Assembly: GCF_938030785.1 (NCBI RefSeq)
Contig: NZ_CALHIK010000180.1
Span: 1 to 21,636, forward strand
Length of the DNA stretch: 21,636 nt
Direction: 5' to 3'
From: an uncultured Campylobacter sp.
GTDB taxonomy: Bacteria; Campylobacterota; Campylobacteria; Campylobacterales; Campylobacteraceae
Part shown: positions 14,771 to 21,636 of the stretch, piece after piece
How the letters are laid out: each line of letters begins with the position of its first letter
Position numbering within the stretch: position 1 is the first letter of the stretch
Program-made: the position numbers and the translations under genes
Notes under the pieces: generated by a model
Told to the model about the DNA's origin: nothing
Database searches by the model: none
Seen by the model: only the letters and a program-made list of their open reading frames with translations

Positions 14771-15973
14771 ATGAGTGAAATTTTATCGATCAACGATCTG
14801 GGACTTAACGGCGCGAAAGTATTCATCAGGTGCGATTTTAACGTGCCGATGGACGAGTTTTTAAACATTACCGACGATCGCCGAATTCGCGCGGCGATCC
14901 CTACTATCCGCTACTGCCTCGATAACGGCTGCAGCGTGGTTTTGGCTAGCCACCTGGGACGCCCTAAAAACGGCTTTGAGGAGAAATTTTCGCTGCGAGG
15001 CGTCGCAAAGAGACTCTCGCTTTTACTGAGCCACGAGGTTGTGTTTGCCGAGGACGTCATCGGCGCGGACGCCAAAACTAAAGCCGCTGCATTGAAGCCT
15101 GGCGAAATTTTACTTCTTGAAAATTTGCGCTTTGAAAAGGGCGAGACCAAAAACGATGAGGCGCTAGCCGGCGAGCTTGCTAAATACGGCGAATTTTATA
15201 TCAACGACGCGTTTGGCGTCTGCCACAGGGCGCACAGCTCGGTCGAGGCGATCACTAAATTTTACGATGAGAAGCATAAGGCGGCGGGATTTTTGCTGCA
15301 AAAGGAGATAAATTTCGCTCAAAATCTCATCAAGCACCCTGCGCGTCCGTTCGTCGCGGTCGTGGGCGGCAGCAAGGTAAGCGGTAAGCTGCAAGCCCTG
15401 CACAACCTGCTTCCGCGCGTGGATAAGCTGATAATCGGCGGCGGCATGGCGTTTACGTTTTTAAAATCAATGGGTGAAAATATCGGAAACTCGCTACTCG
15501 AAGAAGATCTCATCGAAGATGCAAGGCAAATTTTACAAAAAGGTAAGGAGCTTGGCGTTAAAATTTACCTGCCCGTAGACGTCGTCGCAGCTCAGACCTT
15601 TTCGGCAGAAAGCGCCGTGAAATTCGTCCCGGCTCAAGAGATACCAAGCGGCTGGATGGGGCTAGATATCGGGCCTGCGTCGATTAGGCTCTTTAAAGAG
15701 GTCATCGCCGACGCGCAAACCATCTGGTGGAACGGGCCGATGGGTGTTTTTGAGATGGATAAATTTAGCAAAGGCAGCATCAAAATGAGCCACGCCATCA
15801 TCGATACACACGCGACTACGGTCGTGGGCGGCGGCGATACGGCCGACGTCGTCGAGCGCGCGGGAGATGCTGACGAGATGACATTTATCTCAACTGGCGG
15901 CGGCGCGAGCTTAGAGCTCATCGAGGGCAAGGAGCTACCTGGCATAAAGCCGCTTAGAAAGGCTGCGGAGTGA
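14771..15973 (+). CDS. pgk: Phosphoglycerate kinase
   Basis: Transfers the acyl phosphate of 1,3-bisphosphoglycerate to ADP, and the reverse in gluconeogenesis. The start is ATG 14771, two bases after the gapA stop, giving 400 residues, the usual length; an upstream in-frame ATG lies inside gapA and would add an unrelated basic stretch. Visible motifs: VFIRCDFNVPMD near 18-28, SHLGRPK, the hinge and nucleotide region VVGGSKVSGK, WWNGPMGVFE near 320, and VGGGDTADVV near 353. AAAGGG at the gapA end can serve as its ribosome binding site. The stop overlaps the tpiA start by four bases. Confidence 0.98.
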   Translation: MSEILSINDLGLNGAKVFIRCDFNVPMDEFLNITDDRRIRAAIPTIRYCLDNGCSVVLASHLGRPKNGFEEKFSLRGVAKRLSLLLSHEVVFAEDVIGADAKTKAAALKPGEILLLENLRFEKGETKNDEALAGELAKYGEFYINDAFGVCHRAHSSVEAITKFYDEKHKAAGFLLQKEINFAQNLIKHPARPFVAVVGGSKVSGKLQALHNLLPRVDKLIIGGGMAFTFLKSMGENIGNSLLEEDLIEDARQILQKGKELGVKIYLPVDVVAAQTFSAESAVKFVPAQEIPSGWMGLDIGPASIRLFKEVIADAQTIWWNGPMGVFEMDKFSKGSIKMSHAIIDTHATTVVGGGDTADVVERAGDADEMTFISTGGGASLELIEGKELPGIKPLRKAAE

Positions 15974-16668
15974 GGTTTTTAGCAAATTTAAAGTGCAATC
16001 ACACTAGAGCGAGCTTTGCAAAATATGCTGAAATTTTAGATGCAAATTTAAGCGCAAACGACGACGTGACGGTGTTTCCGCCCTTTAGCGCGTTTGATCT
16101 TACAGCTCATAAATTTAAACTCGGCGCGCAAAATTTCTACCCGTGCGAAAGCGGCGCTCACACCGGCGAGATCGGCAAGGCGATGATGGATGAGTTTGGC
16201 ATAAAAAGCGTGCTGATCGGACACTCCGAACGGCGCGAACTCGGCGAGAGAGAGGAGCTTTTGCGCGCTAAATTTGACTTCGCCGCAAAGGCTGGTTGGC
16301 AGATCGTTTACTGCATCGGCGAAAATTTGAGCGTGAACGAAGCGGGCGGTACGAAAGAGTTTTTGGCCGAGCAGCTAAAAAATATCGAGCTTGGCTACGA
16401 GCGGTTACTAATCGCCTATGAGCCAATCTGGGCTATAGGCACGGGCAGGAGCGCGAGCGCGGAGCAGATTGAGGAGATATTAAATTTCATCCGCGAGCAG
16501 ACGAGCGCGCCGCTACTTTACGGGGGTAGCGTAAATGCCGCAAATATCGGTGGGATAGTGAGGATCACAAACTGTGACGGGGTGCTAGTAGGTACGGCGA
16601 GCTGGGACGCATCGAAGTTTTTGGAGCTTATGCGCGTTGTCTCGCATCGCTATACTTCGTTGTCTTAA
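15970..16668 (+). CDS. tpiA: Triosephosphate isomerase
   Basis: Interconverts dihydroxyacetone phosphate and glyceraldehyde-3-phosphate. The 232 residues, slightly shorter than the common ~250, fit epsilonproteobacterial forms. The start is GTG 15970 in a GTGA overlap with the pgk stop. Catalytic residues are present: K8 in ANLKCN, H85 in GHSERRE and E151 in AYEPIWAIGTG, with phosphate-binding GGSVN and GVLVGTASW near the end. The last residues (SHRYTSLS) look unlike the family, and their DNA runs straight into a hairpin repeat whose first base is the last base before the stop codon, so the repeat may have reshaped the C-terminus. Confidence 0.97.
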   Translation: MRFLANLKCNHTRASFAKYAEILDANLSANDDVTVFPPFSAFDLTAHKFKLGAQNFYPCESGAHTGEIGKAMMDEFGIKSVLIGHSERRELGEREELLRAKFDFAAKAGWQIVYCIGENLSVNEAGGTKEFLAEQLKNIELGYERLLIAYEPIWAIGTGRSASAEQIEEILNFIREQTSAPLLYGGSVNAANIGGIVRITNCDGVLVGTASWDASKFLELMRVVSHRYTSLS

Positions 16669-16719
16669 AATTTTGCTCGGTCATTACCTAATATGGTAAC
16701 TCCCGTCGCAAAATTTTAA
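16665..16719. repeat. Long hairpin repeat at the end of the gapA-pgk-tpiA operon
   Basis: TTAAAATTTTGC (16665-16676) pairs perfectly with GCAAAATTTTAA (16708-16719). Inside, CGG/CCG and TTACC (16684-16688)/GGTAA (16695-16699) extend the stem around TAATAT, giving about 20 pairs with a bulge. The outer arm includes the tpiA stop codon. The start of the element, AAATTTTGCTCGGTC, recurs at 10540-10554. It could be a transcription terminator, a dispersed palindromic element, or both. Confidence 0.6.
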
Positions 16720-16803
16720 GCCGCCTAGTCTAGCTTCGCGATACTGCCGCTATCAAATTTGGTTTTAAATTTGGCGTTTCGCGAGATTTTGCAAATTTTA
16801 ATT

Positions 16804-16811
16804 TATAGAAT
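16804..16811 (+). promoter_or_regulatory. Candidate -10 box (TATAGAAT) of fabI
   Basis: TATAGAAT lies about 40 bp before the fabI ATG, with AAGGAGA just upstream of the start. This suggests transcription separate from tpiA. Confidence 0.45.
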
Positions 16812-16850
16812 TTTAAGTCAAAAGCCAAGCAAAAATAGAAAGGAGAAATA

Positions 16851-17678
16851 ATGATTTTAAAAGGCAAAAAAGGCCTCATCGTCGGCGTCGCTAACGCCAA
16901 ATCTATCGCTTACGGCATCGCCGAAGCTTGTCACGAACAGGGTGCACAAATGGCGTTTACCTACCTAAACGACGCGCTGAAAAAACGCGTAGAGCCGATC
17001 GCGGAGGAGTTCGGGAGTAAATTTGTCTATGAGCTAGATGTAAATAACCAAGCCCACCTAGACGGCCTTGCGGATCACATCAAAGCAGACCTTGGCGAGA
17101 TAGATTTCGTCGTGCACGCAGTGGCCTATGCGCCCAAAGAGGCGCTAGAGGGCGAGTTTGTAAATACAACCAAGGAGGCCTTTGATATCGCGATGGGCAC
17201 GAGCGTGTATTCGCTGCTAAGCCTCACGCGCGCGGTGCTGCCGGTGCTAAAAGAGGGCGGCTCGGTGCTCACGCTAACTTATCTCGGAGGGCCGAAATTT
17301 GTACCTCACTACAACGTAATGGGCGTTGCAAAAGCGGCTCTTGAAAGTTCAGTGCGCTATCTCGCTCACGATCTTGGCGCGCGCGGTATCCGCGTAAACG
17401 CCATCAGCGCAGGCCCGATCAAAACGCTTGCGGCAAGCGGAATAGGCGACTTTAGGATGATTTTACGCTACAACGAAGTAAACAGCCCGCTAAAACGCAA
17501 CGTCACGACGCATGACGTCGGCAATAGCGCGATGTATCTGCTTAGCGACCTAGCTAGCGGCGTGACCGGCGAGGTGCACTACGTCGACTGCGGCTACAAC
17601 ATCATGGGTATGGGCGACGTAGCGACCGACGCCGAGGGCAAGACGATCTTCGCGTGGGATGCAGCCAAGACCGAGTAA
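16851..17678 (+). CDS. fabI: Enoyl-[acyl-carrier-protein] reductase (NADH)
   Basis: Catalyses the last reduction of each fatty acid elongation round and is the target of triclosan-type inhibitors. The 275 residues match the family. The N-terminal GLIVGVANAKSIAYGIA is the atypical SDR cofactor loop of FabI. The active site has the FabI spacing: Y144 in TLTYLGG, Y154 and K161 in YNVMGVAK (Tyr-x6-Lys), then LGARGIRVNAISAGPIKTLAASG. AAAGGAG precedes the ATG. In C. jejuni fabI also follows tpiA. A small unknown gene starts 23 bp downstream. Confidence 0.98.
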   Translation: MILKGKKGLIVGVANAKSIAYGIAEACHEQGAQMAFTYLNDALKKRVEPIAEEFGSKFVYELDVNNQAHLDGLADHIKADLGEIDFVVHAVAYAPKEALEGEFVNTTKEAFDIAMGTSVYSLLSLTRAVLPVLKEGGSVLTLTYLGGPKFVPHYNVMGVAKAALESSVRYLAHDLGARGIRVNAISAGPIKTLAASGIGDFRMILRYNEVNSPLKRNVTTHDVGNSAMYLLSDLASGVTGEVHYVDCGYNIMGMGDVATDAEGKTIFAWDAAKTE

Positions 17679-17701
17679 AACGACACGTAAAAAGGCAAAA
17701 T

Positions 17702-18046
17702 TTGACGCGCGCAGTTTTTTACGACGATAGTCATAGACGGATAGCAGAGGGCGGCATAGAGGGCATCGCCGCCGTTTTGCTAGGTGATGATGAGGCCGAG
17801 AAAGCCTCGCTCTTGTTGTGTCTAGATTATTACCTTGATCCCTACTACGGCTGCACGCTGGCGCATGAGAGCGAAATTTTCGCCCTTTTGCAGGAGCTGC
17901 TTCTGAGCGAGCGCTCGCAAGCTATCAGAGACGATATTTTGCAGCTTCTGGGCGATTACTGCGGCGATTTTAGCGTGCTGCGAAGCAGGATTTGCGAGGC
18001 GTCTGGCGAGATTTTGCCAGACATTAGGCGCTTGATCCAAGGATAA
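17702..18046 (+). CDS. Small helical protein of unknown function downstream of fabI
   Basis: I do not recognise this protein. From the proposed TTG at 17702 it has 114 residues; AAAGGC lies a few bases upstream. An in-frame ATG at 17654 would overlap fabI by 25 bp and add a basic stretch. The sequence is acidic and Leu-rich, with predicted helices such as EKASLLLCLDYYLD, EIFALLQELLLSE and DDILQLLGDYCG, giving a HEAT-like or immunity-protein appearance. It has no membrane segment or signal peptide. It likely shares the fabI transcript, but a metabolic link is not evident. The real start is the main uncertainty. Confidence 0.55.
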   Translation: MTRAVFYDDSHRRIAEGGIEGIAAVLLGDDEAEKASLLLCLDYYLDPYYGCTLAHESEIFALLQELLLSERSQAIRDDILQLLGDYCGDFSVLRSRICEASGEILPDIRRLIQG

Positions 18047-18191
18047 ATTTAACGGCCGGCACGCCTTTGCGCACGGTAATTGCGTCGCGGCGAGCGGTAG
18101 CGAAATTTGCCCGCCTCCGCGCACGCCCCTTTTGCCGCGAAAATACGGCAGCGTAAAATTTTAAGATTGGAAGCGGCGATGAGAACCTTGG

Positions 18192-18302
18192 ATGAGCGAG
18201 GAGCTAGGTCTAGCGAGCATACCTAAAAACGGCATGGAGATAGAGGATTATTTCAGAGCTGTTTTTGAAAAAAGCGGCAAAAACCGCCAGGAAGGAGCTT
18301 GA
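18192..18302 (+). CDS. Possible 36-residue mini-ORF coupled to the exonuclease gene
   Basis: ATG 18192 opens a 36-codon frame (MSEELGLASIPKNGMEIEDY...) whose TGA at 18300-18302 overlaps the exonuclease ATG by one base (TGATG). It carries GGAAGGAGC near its end, which is the exonuclease's ribosome binding site. The peptide is amphipathic and hydrophilic. An in-frame stop lies just upstream, so it is not the visible end of a longer gene in this frame. It may be a real small protein, a leader that couples translation, or the relic of a larger gene. The ribosome binding site is weak. Confidence 0.4.
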   Translation: MSEELGLASIPKNGMEIEDYFRAVFEKSGKNRQEGA

Positions 18303-19711
18303 TGAAAAAGGATTATATCTGCGTATTCGATTGCGAGACGATCCCAGACGTAGCGGCGCTGGTGCGGGTGCTGGATGAGGATGCGATCGCGGGCTGTTTC
18401 GAACCTTTCGATAAAAAAAGTTTCGCAAAGCTTCTTGACGCGCAGCTCTCGCAAAAGATCGACAGCGGGAAGCAAAGCGCGTCTTTAAATTTTGCTGTAA
18501 ATTTGGCGGAACAGAATTCTAAAATTGAAAATTCCGAGAAAAATTCCGCGCCTCAAAATTTTACGCAGCAAGACGTCGCGCCTCAAAGCTTCGCGAGTGA
18601 AAATTCCGCTGGACAAAATTTTATAGTGCAGAATTTTAAGGAAAATTCCAAGGCACTAAATTCCGAGCAAAATTCTGCATCGAATTCCACAGGGCAAAAT
18701 TTAGCGCCGCAAAATACGGCGCCCAAAAATTCCGCATCGCTAAATTTAACCTACGACGATACTGCGCCTCAAAGCTCCGCGACACATGGCTCCGAGATAG
18801 AAAATTCCGCGCTCCGAAGTCCTGCGCTTCAGAGCTTTGCGGCGGGAAGCTCTGCACCTCAAAGCTTCGCATCCCAAAGCTCAAATAGCGAAAATCTCGC
18901 TTCAAATTCTGCGCAAGATCCCGCGCTAAATTTTAAAATTTACGGCGAGCAGCCGATCTTTAACGCGGATAAAAGCAAAATTTTAAACCACAAATTGCTC
19001 TCGCTTAGGGCGATGGATATTTTCAAAGAAAAAACCGGCAGCGAGTTCCTGCCCGTCTGCTTCCACCGCGTCGTTAGCATTAGCGCCGTGATGGCGGACG
19101 GATTCGGCAGATTTTTGCGCGTCTCGACGCTTGAGGGGGAGAGCGAGCGCGATAAAATCGCAAAATTCCTAGCCTTCATCGAGGATTTTAATCCGCGGCT
19201 CGTGAGCTTCAACGGGCGCGGGTTCGATCTTCCGATGATTATGGCGCGCGCGATGTGCTATGATCTAAGCGCCGCGGCGTATTTTGAGACGAACGATCGC
19301 GATAACAACAAGAGCAAATGGGAGAACTACCGCAGCCGCTACGACGGGCGGTTTCATCTGGATCTGCTCGATCACATCAGCGATTTTGGCGCCGTTCGCG
19401 GGCTCAAGCTTGATCATATCTGCGCTAGCGTGGGCCTTCCCGGCAAATACGACGTGCACGGCGATCAGGTCCTGCAGCTGTATTACGCAGGCGAGCAGGC
19501 CAAGATCGACGAGTACTGCAGATCCGACGTGCTCAACACCTACTGGCTGTTTTTGAAATACGAGCTTTTGCGCGGCAAGATCACCAAGGACGACTATCTG
19601 AATTATATCGCGGTGATGGGCGAATTTTTGCAAAAAGAGAGCGCGCAAATGAGCTATACGCCCGTTTTTTGCGACTTTATAGAAAGGGAGCTAGCGGCAT
19701 ATGCGAAGTAA
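18302..19711 (+). CDS. PolB-like 3'-5' exonuclease with a large low-complexity insert
   Basis: A predicted DnaQ-fold 3'-5' exonuclease of the DNA_pol_B_exo2 type, 469 residues from ATG 18302 (GGAAGGAGC upstream; a TTG directly before it is less likely). Acidic motifs are present: FDCET (D10, E12), VSFNGRGFDLP (~301-311, D309) and YCRSDV (~405-410, D409), plus the subgroup's long KWENYRSRYDGRFHLDLLDHISDFG segment. Between the first motif and KILNHKLLSLRAMDIF lies a ~160-residue stretch (~57-215) rich in Asn, Ser, Ala, Gln and Phe with recurring APQSFAS/APQNF-like units. Relatives are usually ~250 residues, so this is an insertion. Its 3' end overlaps the exported ligase gene by 11 bp. Confidence 0.82.
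   Translation: MKKDYICVFDCETIPDVAALVRVLDEDAIAGCFEPFDKKSFAKLLDAQLSQKIDSGKQSASLNFAVNLAEQNSKIENSEKNSAPQNFTQQDVAPQSFASENSAGQNFIVQNFKENSKALNSEQNSASNSTGQNLAPQNTAPKNSASLNLTYDDTAPQSSATHGSEIENSALRSPALQSFAAGSSAPQSFASQSSNSENLASNSAQDPALNFKIYGEQPIFNADKSKILNHKLLSLRAMDIFKEKTGSEFLPVCFHRVVSISAVMADGFGRFLRVSTLEGESERDKIAKFLAFIEDFNPRLVSFNGRGFDLPMIMARAMCYDLSAAAYFETNDRDNNKSKWENYRSRYDGRFHLDLLDHISDFGAVRGLKLDHICASVGLPGKYDVHGDQVLQLYYAGEQAKIDEYCRSDVLNTYWLFLKYELLRGKITKDDYLNYIAVMGEFLQKESAQMSYTPVFCDFIERELAAYAK
18482..18945 (+). repeat. Degenerate in-frame repeat inside the exonuclease gene
   Basis: Imperfect repeats built from words such as CAAAATTT, AAAATTCCGC and CCTCAAAGCTTCGC encode APQNF/APQSFAS/NSAS-type units. The whole stretch stays in frame over more than 450 bp without a stop, which argues for selection or recent expansion rather than decay. 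Confidence 0.65.
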
Positions 19712-20555
19712 AATTTTTAAAATTTTAAAAGGCGCGGTTTTTTGCGCGCTGTTTTTGCTCTGCGGCGCGGTCGCGGACGAGGCTAAATTTAAACCGATGC
19801 TGCTTAAAGAGTACGTCCCCGGCATGAATATCACGGGCTGGGTCATCAGCGAGAAGCTAGACGGCGTGCGCGCGATCTGGGACGGCAAAAATCTGCGCTC
19901 CAGACGCGGCAAGATCATAAACGCCCCCGAGGGCTGGAGCGCGGGCTTTCCGCCGTTTTTCGTGGACGGCGAGCTATACACGGCGCGCGGGGAGTTTGAG
20001 CAGCTCGTCTCGATCGTCTCTTCTAACGTGCCCGATGAGCGCTGGAGCAGGGTGAAATTTTACGCATTCGACCTGCCGAAGGAGCAGAAAAACCTAAGCG
20101 CGAAGATGGAAATTTTAAGAAATTTTATCGCCTCAAGCGGCGCGCAAAATTTGCTCATCGTGCAGCAAACTCCGGTAAGCACGCACGCCGACGTGCAGGC
20201 GTATTTTGATCGCGTCATCGCAGCAGGCGGCGAAGGCGTCGTGCTGCGCGATCCAAACGCGCTTTATGAAAGCGGGCGCAGCGATAAAATTTTAAAATAC
20301 AAAAAGACGCATGATAGCGAGTGCAAGGTCGTAAAAATCAACCCGGGCTACGGCAAAAACGAGGGCAAGATGGGCTCGCTTAGCTGTGTGGATCTACGTA
20401 GCGGAGCGAAATTTAAAGTAGGCACGGGCTTTAGTGACGAGATGCGGGCAAATCCGCCTAAGGTGGGCACGATCATCACCTATCAATACCAAAATTTAAC
20501 CCGCGAGAAAAAGCCGCGCTTCCCCGTATTTTTGCGCGTGCGACCGGCGATTTAA
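19701..20555 (+). CDS. Exported ATP-dependent DNA ligase (Lig E-like)
   Basis: A minimal ATP-dependent DNA ligase of 284 residues with a Sec signal peptide, MRSKIFKILKGAVFCALFLLCGAVA, cut before DEA. Nucleotidyltransferase motifs: I, SEKLDGVR (adenylated Lys K52); Ia, LRSRRG; III, DGELYT; IIIa, YAFDLP; IV, EGVVLRDP; V, LKYKK. A small OB-fold domain follows, ending FPVFLRVRP. Such periplasmic ligases are known from Neisseria, Haemophilus and Campylobacter and are thought to seal nicks in DNA during uptake or in extracellular DNA. Its ATP source outside the cytoplasm is an open question. The ATG lies inside the last codons of the exonuclease gene (11-bp overlap), with GGGAG upstream. Confidence 0.9.
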   Translation: MRSKIFKILKGAVFCALFLLCGAVADEAKFKPMLLKEYVPGMNITGWVISEKLDGVRAIWDGKNLRSRRGKIINAPEGWSAGFPPFFVDGELYTARGEFEQLVSIVSSNVPDERWSRVKFYAFDLPKEQKNLSAKMEILRNFIASSGAQNLLIVQQTPVSTHADVQAYFDRVIAAGGEGVVLRDPNALYESGRSDKILKYKKTHDSECKVVKINPGYGKNEGKMGSLSCVDLRSGAKFKVGTGFSDEMRANPPKVGTIITYQYQNLTREKKPRFPVFLRVRPAI

Positions 20556-20565
20556 TCTAAGGGGC

Positions 20566-20571
20566 TATAAT
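20566..20571 (+). promoter_or_regulatory. -10 box (TATAAT) of galE
   Basis: GGGGCTATAATCG places a consensus TATAAT 37 bp before the galE ATG and 11 bp after the ligase stop. AAGGAGAAG is the ribosome binding site. Confidence 0.6.
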
Positions 20572-20607
20572 CGCGTATTTTGATAAATTTAATCCGAAGG
20601 AGAAGAG

Positions 20608-21597
20608 ATGAAAATTTTAATCACCGGCGGCGCGGGATACATCGGCAGCCACGTCGCAAAGGCGCTTTTAGAAGCGAATCGCCACGATGTCGTCATACTG
20701 GATAATCTTTGCAAGGGCTCGATGCGGGCGATCGAGGCGCTTCGCAAGATAGGCAAGTTTGAGTTCGTGCAGGAAAGCCTAGAAAACACCCCCGCAATCG
20801 AGAAGCTTTTTAAGCGCGAGAAGTTTGATGCGATCATTCACTTTGCGGCGTTTATCGAGGTTTTTGAAAGCACGCAAAATCCGCTAAAATACTATCTAAA
20901 TAACACCGCCAACGCGATGAATTTGATCGCGCTTGCGAACAAATACGGCGTGAAAGACTTTATCTTTAGCTCCACGGCAGCGACCTACGGCGAGCCCGAC
21001 ATCCCGCAAGTAAGCGAAGAAACTCCGCAAAATCCGATCAATCCGTACGGCAGAAGCAAACTGATGGTTGAGTGGGTGCTAAAAGACGCGGCGGCGGCAA
21101 ATCCGAATTTTAAATATGGAATTTTGCGCTACTTCAACGTCGCAGGTGCCGCAAGCGACGGCACGATCGGGCAAAACTACCCGAACGCGACGCATCTTAT
21201 CAAGGTTGCGACCCAAACGATCGTCGGTAAGCGCGATAAGATGAGCATTTTCGGCGATGATTACGACACCAAGGACGGCACCTGCATACGCGACTACATC
21301 CACGTGGAGGACCTCGCAAGCGCGCATCTGGCAGTGCTTGATTATCTACAAAGCGGCGATAGCGCAGTATTTAACGTAGGCTACGGCACGGGCTTTAGCG
21401 TAAAAGAAGTCGTCAATGAAGCTAAAAAAGTAAGCGGCGTGGATTTTAAAGTGCAGATCGCTCCGCGCAGAGCGGGGGATCCTGCCTGCCTCATCTCAAA
21501 CGCGGATAAAATTCGCACCAAAACCTCTTGGCATCCCGAGCACGAGAGCCTGGATGAGATCATCCTAAGCGCGCTTAATTGGGAAAAGAAGCTCTAA
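20608..21597 (+). CDS. galE: UDP-glucose 4-epimerase (GalE family)
   Basis: Interconverts UDP-glucose and UDP-galactose; related Campylobacter enzymes (Gne) also act on the N-acetyl sugars used in glycans and lipooligosaccharide. The 329 residues are full length. The NAD-binding fingerprint GGAGYIGSH is at 7-15, LDNLCKGS follows, and the active site shows SSTAATYGEPD (S122, T123) and NPYGRSK (Y147, K151). FNVGYGTGFSV and RRAGDPA near the C-terminus are typical of GalE. It has its own TATAAT box. The sugar preference cannot be decided from the visible residues. The remaining 39 bases of the window after it show no feature. Confidence 0.94.
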   Translation: MKILITGGAGYIGSHVAKALLEANRHDVVILDNLCKGSMRAIEALRKIGKFEFVQESLENTPAIEKLFKREKFDAIIHFAAFIEVFESTQNPLKYYLNNTANAMNLIALANKYGVKDFIFSSTAATYGEPDIPQVSEETPQNPINPYGRSKLMVEWVLKDAAAANPNFKYGILRYFNVAGAASDGTIGQNYPNATHLIKVATQTIVGKRDKMSIFGDDYDTKDGTCIRDYIHVEDLASAHLAVLDYLQSGDSAVFNVGYGTGFSVKEVVNEAKKVSGVDFKVQIAPRRAGDPACLISNADKIRTKTSWHPEHESLDEIILSALNWEKKL

Positions 21598-21636
21598 GCG
21601 CGGCTTTGCGAGGCTAAATTTGAGCGGCTTTTTAAA

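Overview
This window looks like a stretch of a Campylobacter chromosome from one of the moderately GC-rich, host-associated species; C. gracilis, rectus or showae would fit, but I cannot name the species. The signs are spacers packed with AAATTTA/AAAATTTT words, purine-rich ribosome binding sites, TATAAT-type -10 boxes without clear -35 boxes, and gene orders I recall from C. jejuni: radA-ftsY-thioredoxin lipoprotein-5-FTCL-rny, and gapA-pgk-tpiA-fabI.

Left part (1-6083). A truncated minus-strand gene enters at the edge, followed by about 750 bp with no convincing gene and several inverted repeats. Then comes radA on the minus strand, and brnQ (branched-chain amino acid carrier) diverges from it. 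Next are a DUF1963/YwqG-like zinc-motif protein and an orphan 150-residue protein. A decayed second copy of the 3' end of the DUF1963-like gene lies just beyond the orphan, so the orphan sits between two direct repeats.

Middle (6084-13619). ftsY and a thioredoxin-like lipoprotein form a minus-strand pair. Diverging from them are a 5-formyltetrahydrofolate cyclo-ligase family gene, rny (RNase Y; its start lies inside the preceding gene) and a secreted Ysc84/SYLF-domain protein. After a 404 bp AT-motif-rich spacer comes a compact three-gene unit: a DedA-type membrane protein, a membrane-anchored barnase-like ribonuclease, and a barstar-like inhibitor overlapping the ribonuclease by ATGA. This anchored ribonuclease/inhibitor pair is the most notable system in the window. 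Facing it is a small Cys-motif protein of unknown function, followed by a spacer and a small MliC-like lipoprotein.

Right part (13758-21636). gapA, pgk and tpiA form a tightly coupled glycolytic/gluconeogenic operon that ends in a long hairpin repeat. fabI follows with its own promoter, then a small helical unknown. Next is a translationally coupled group: a 36-residue mini-ORF, a PolB-like 3'-5' exonuclease carrying a ~160-residue Asn/Ser/Ala/Gln-rich insert, and an exported ATP-dependent DNA ligase. galE, with its own promoter, closes the window.

I saw no tRNA, rRNA, CRISPR array, insertion sequence or long homopolymeric G tract.
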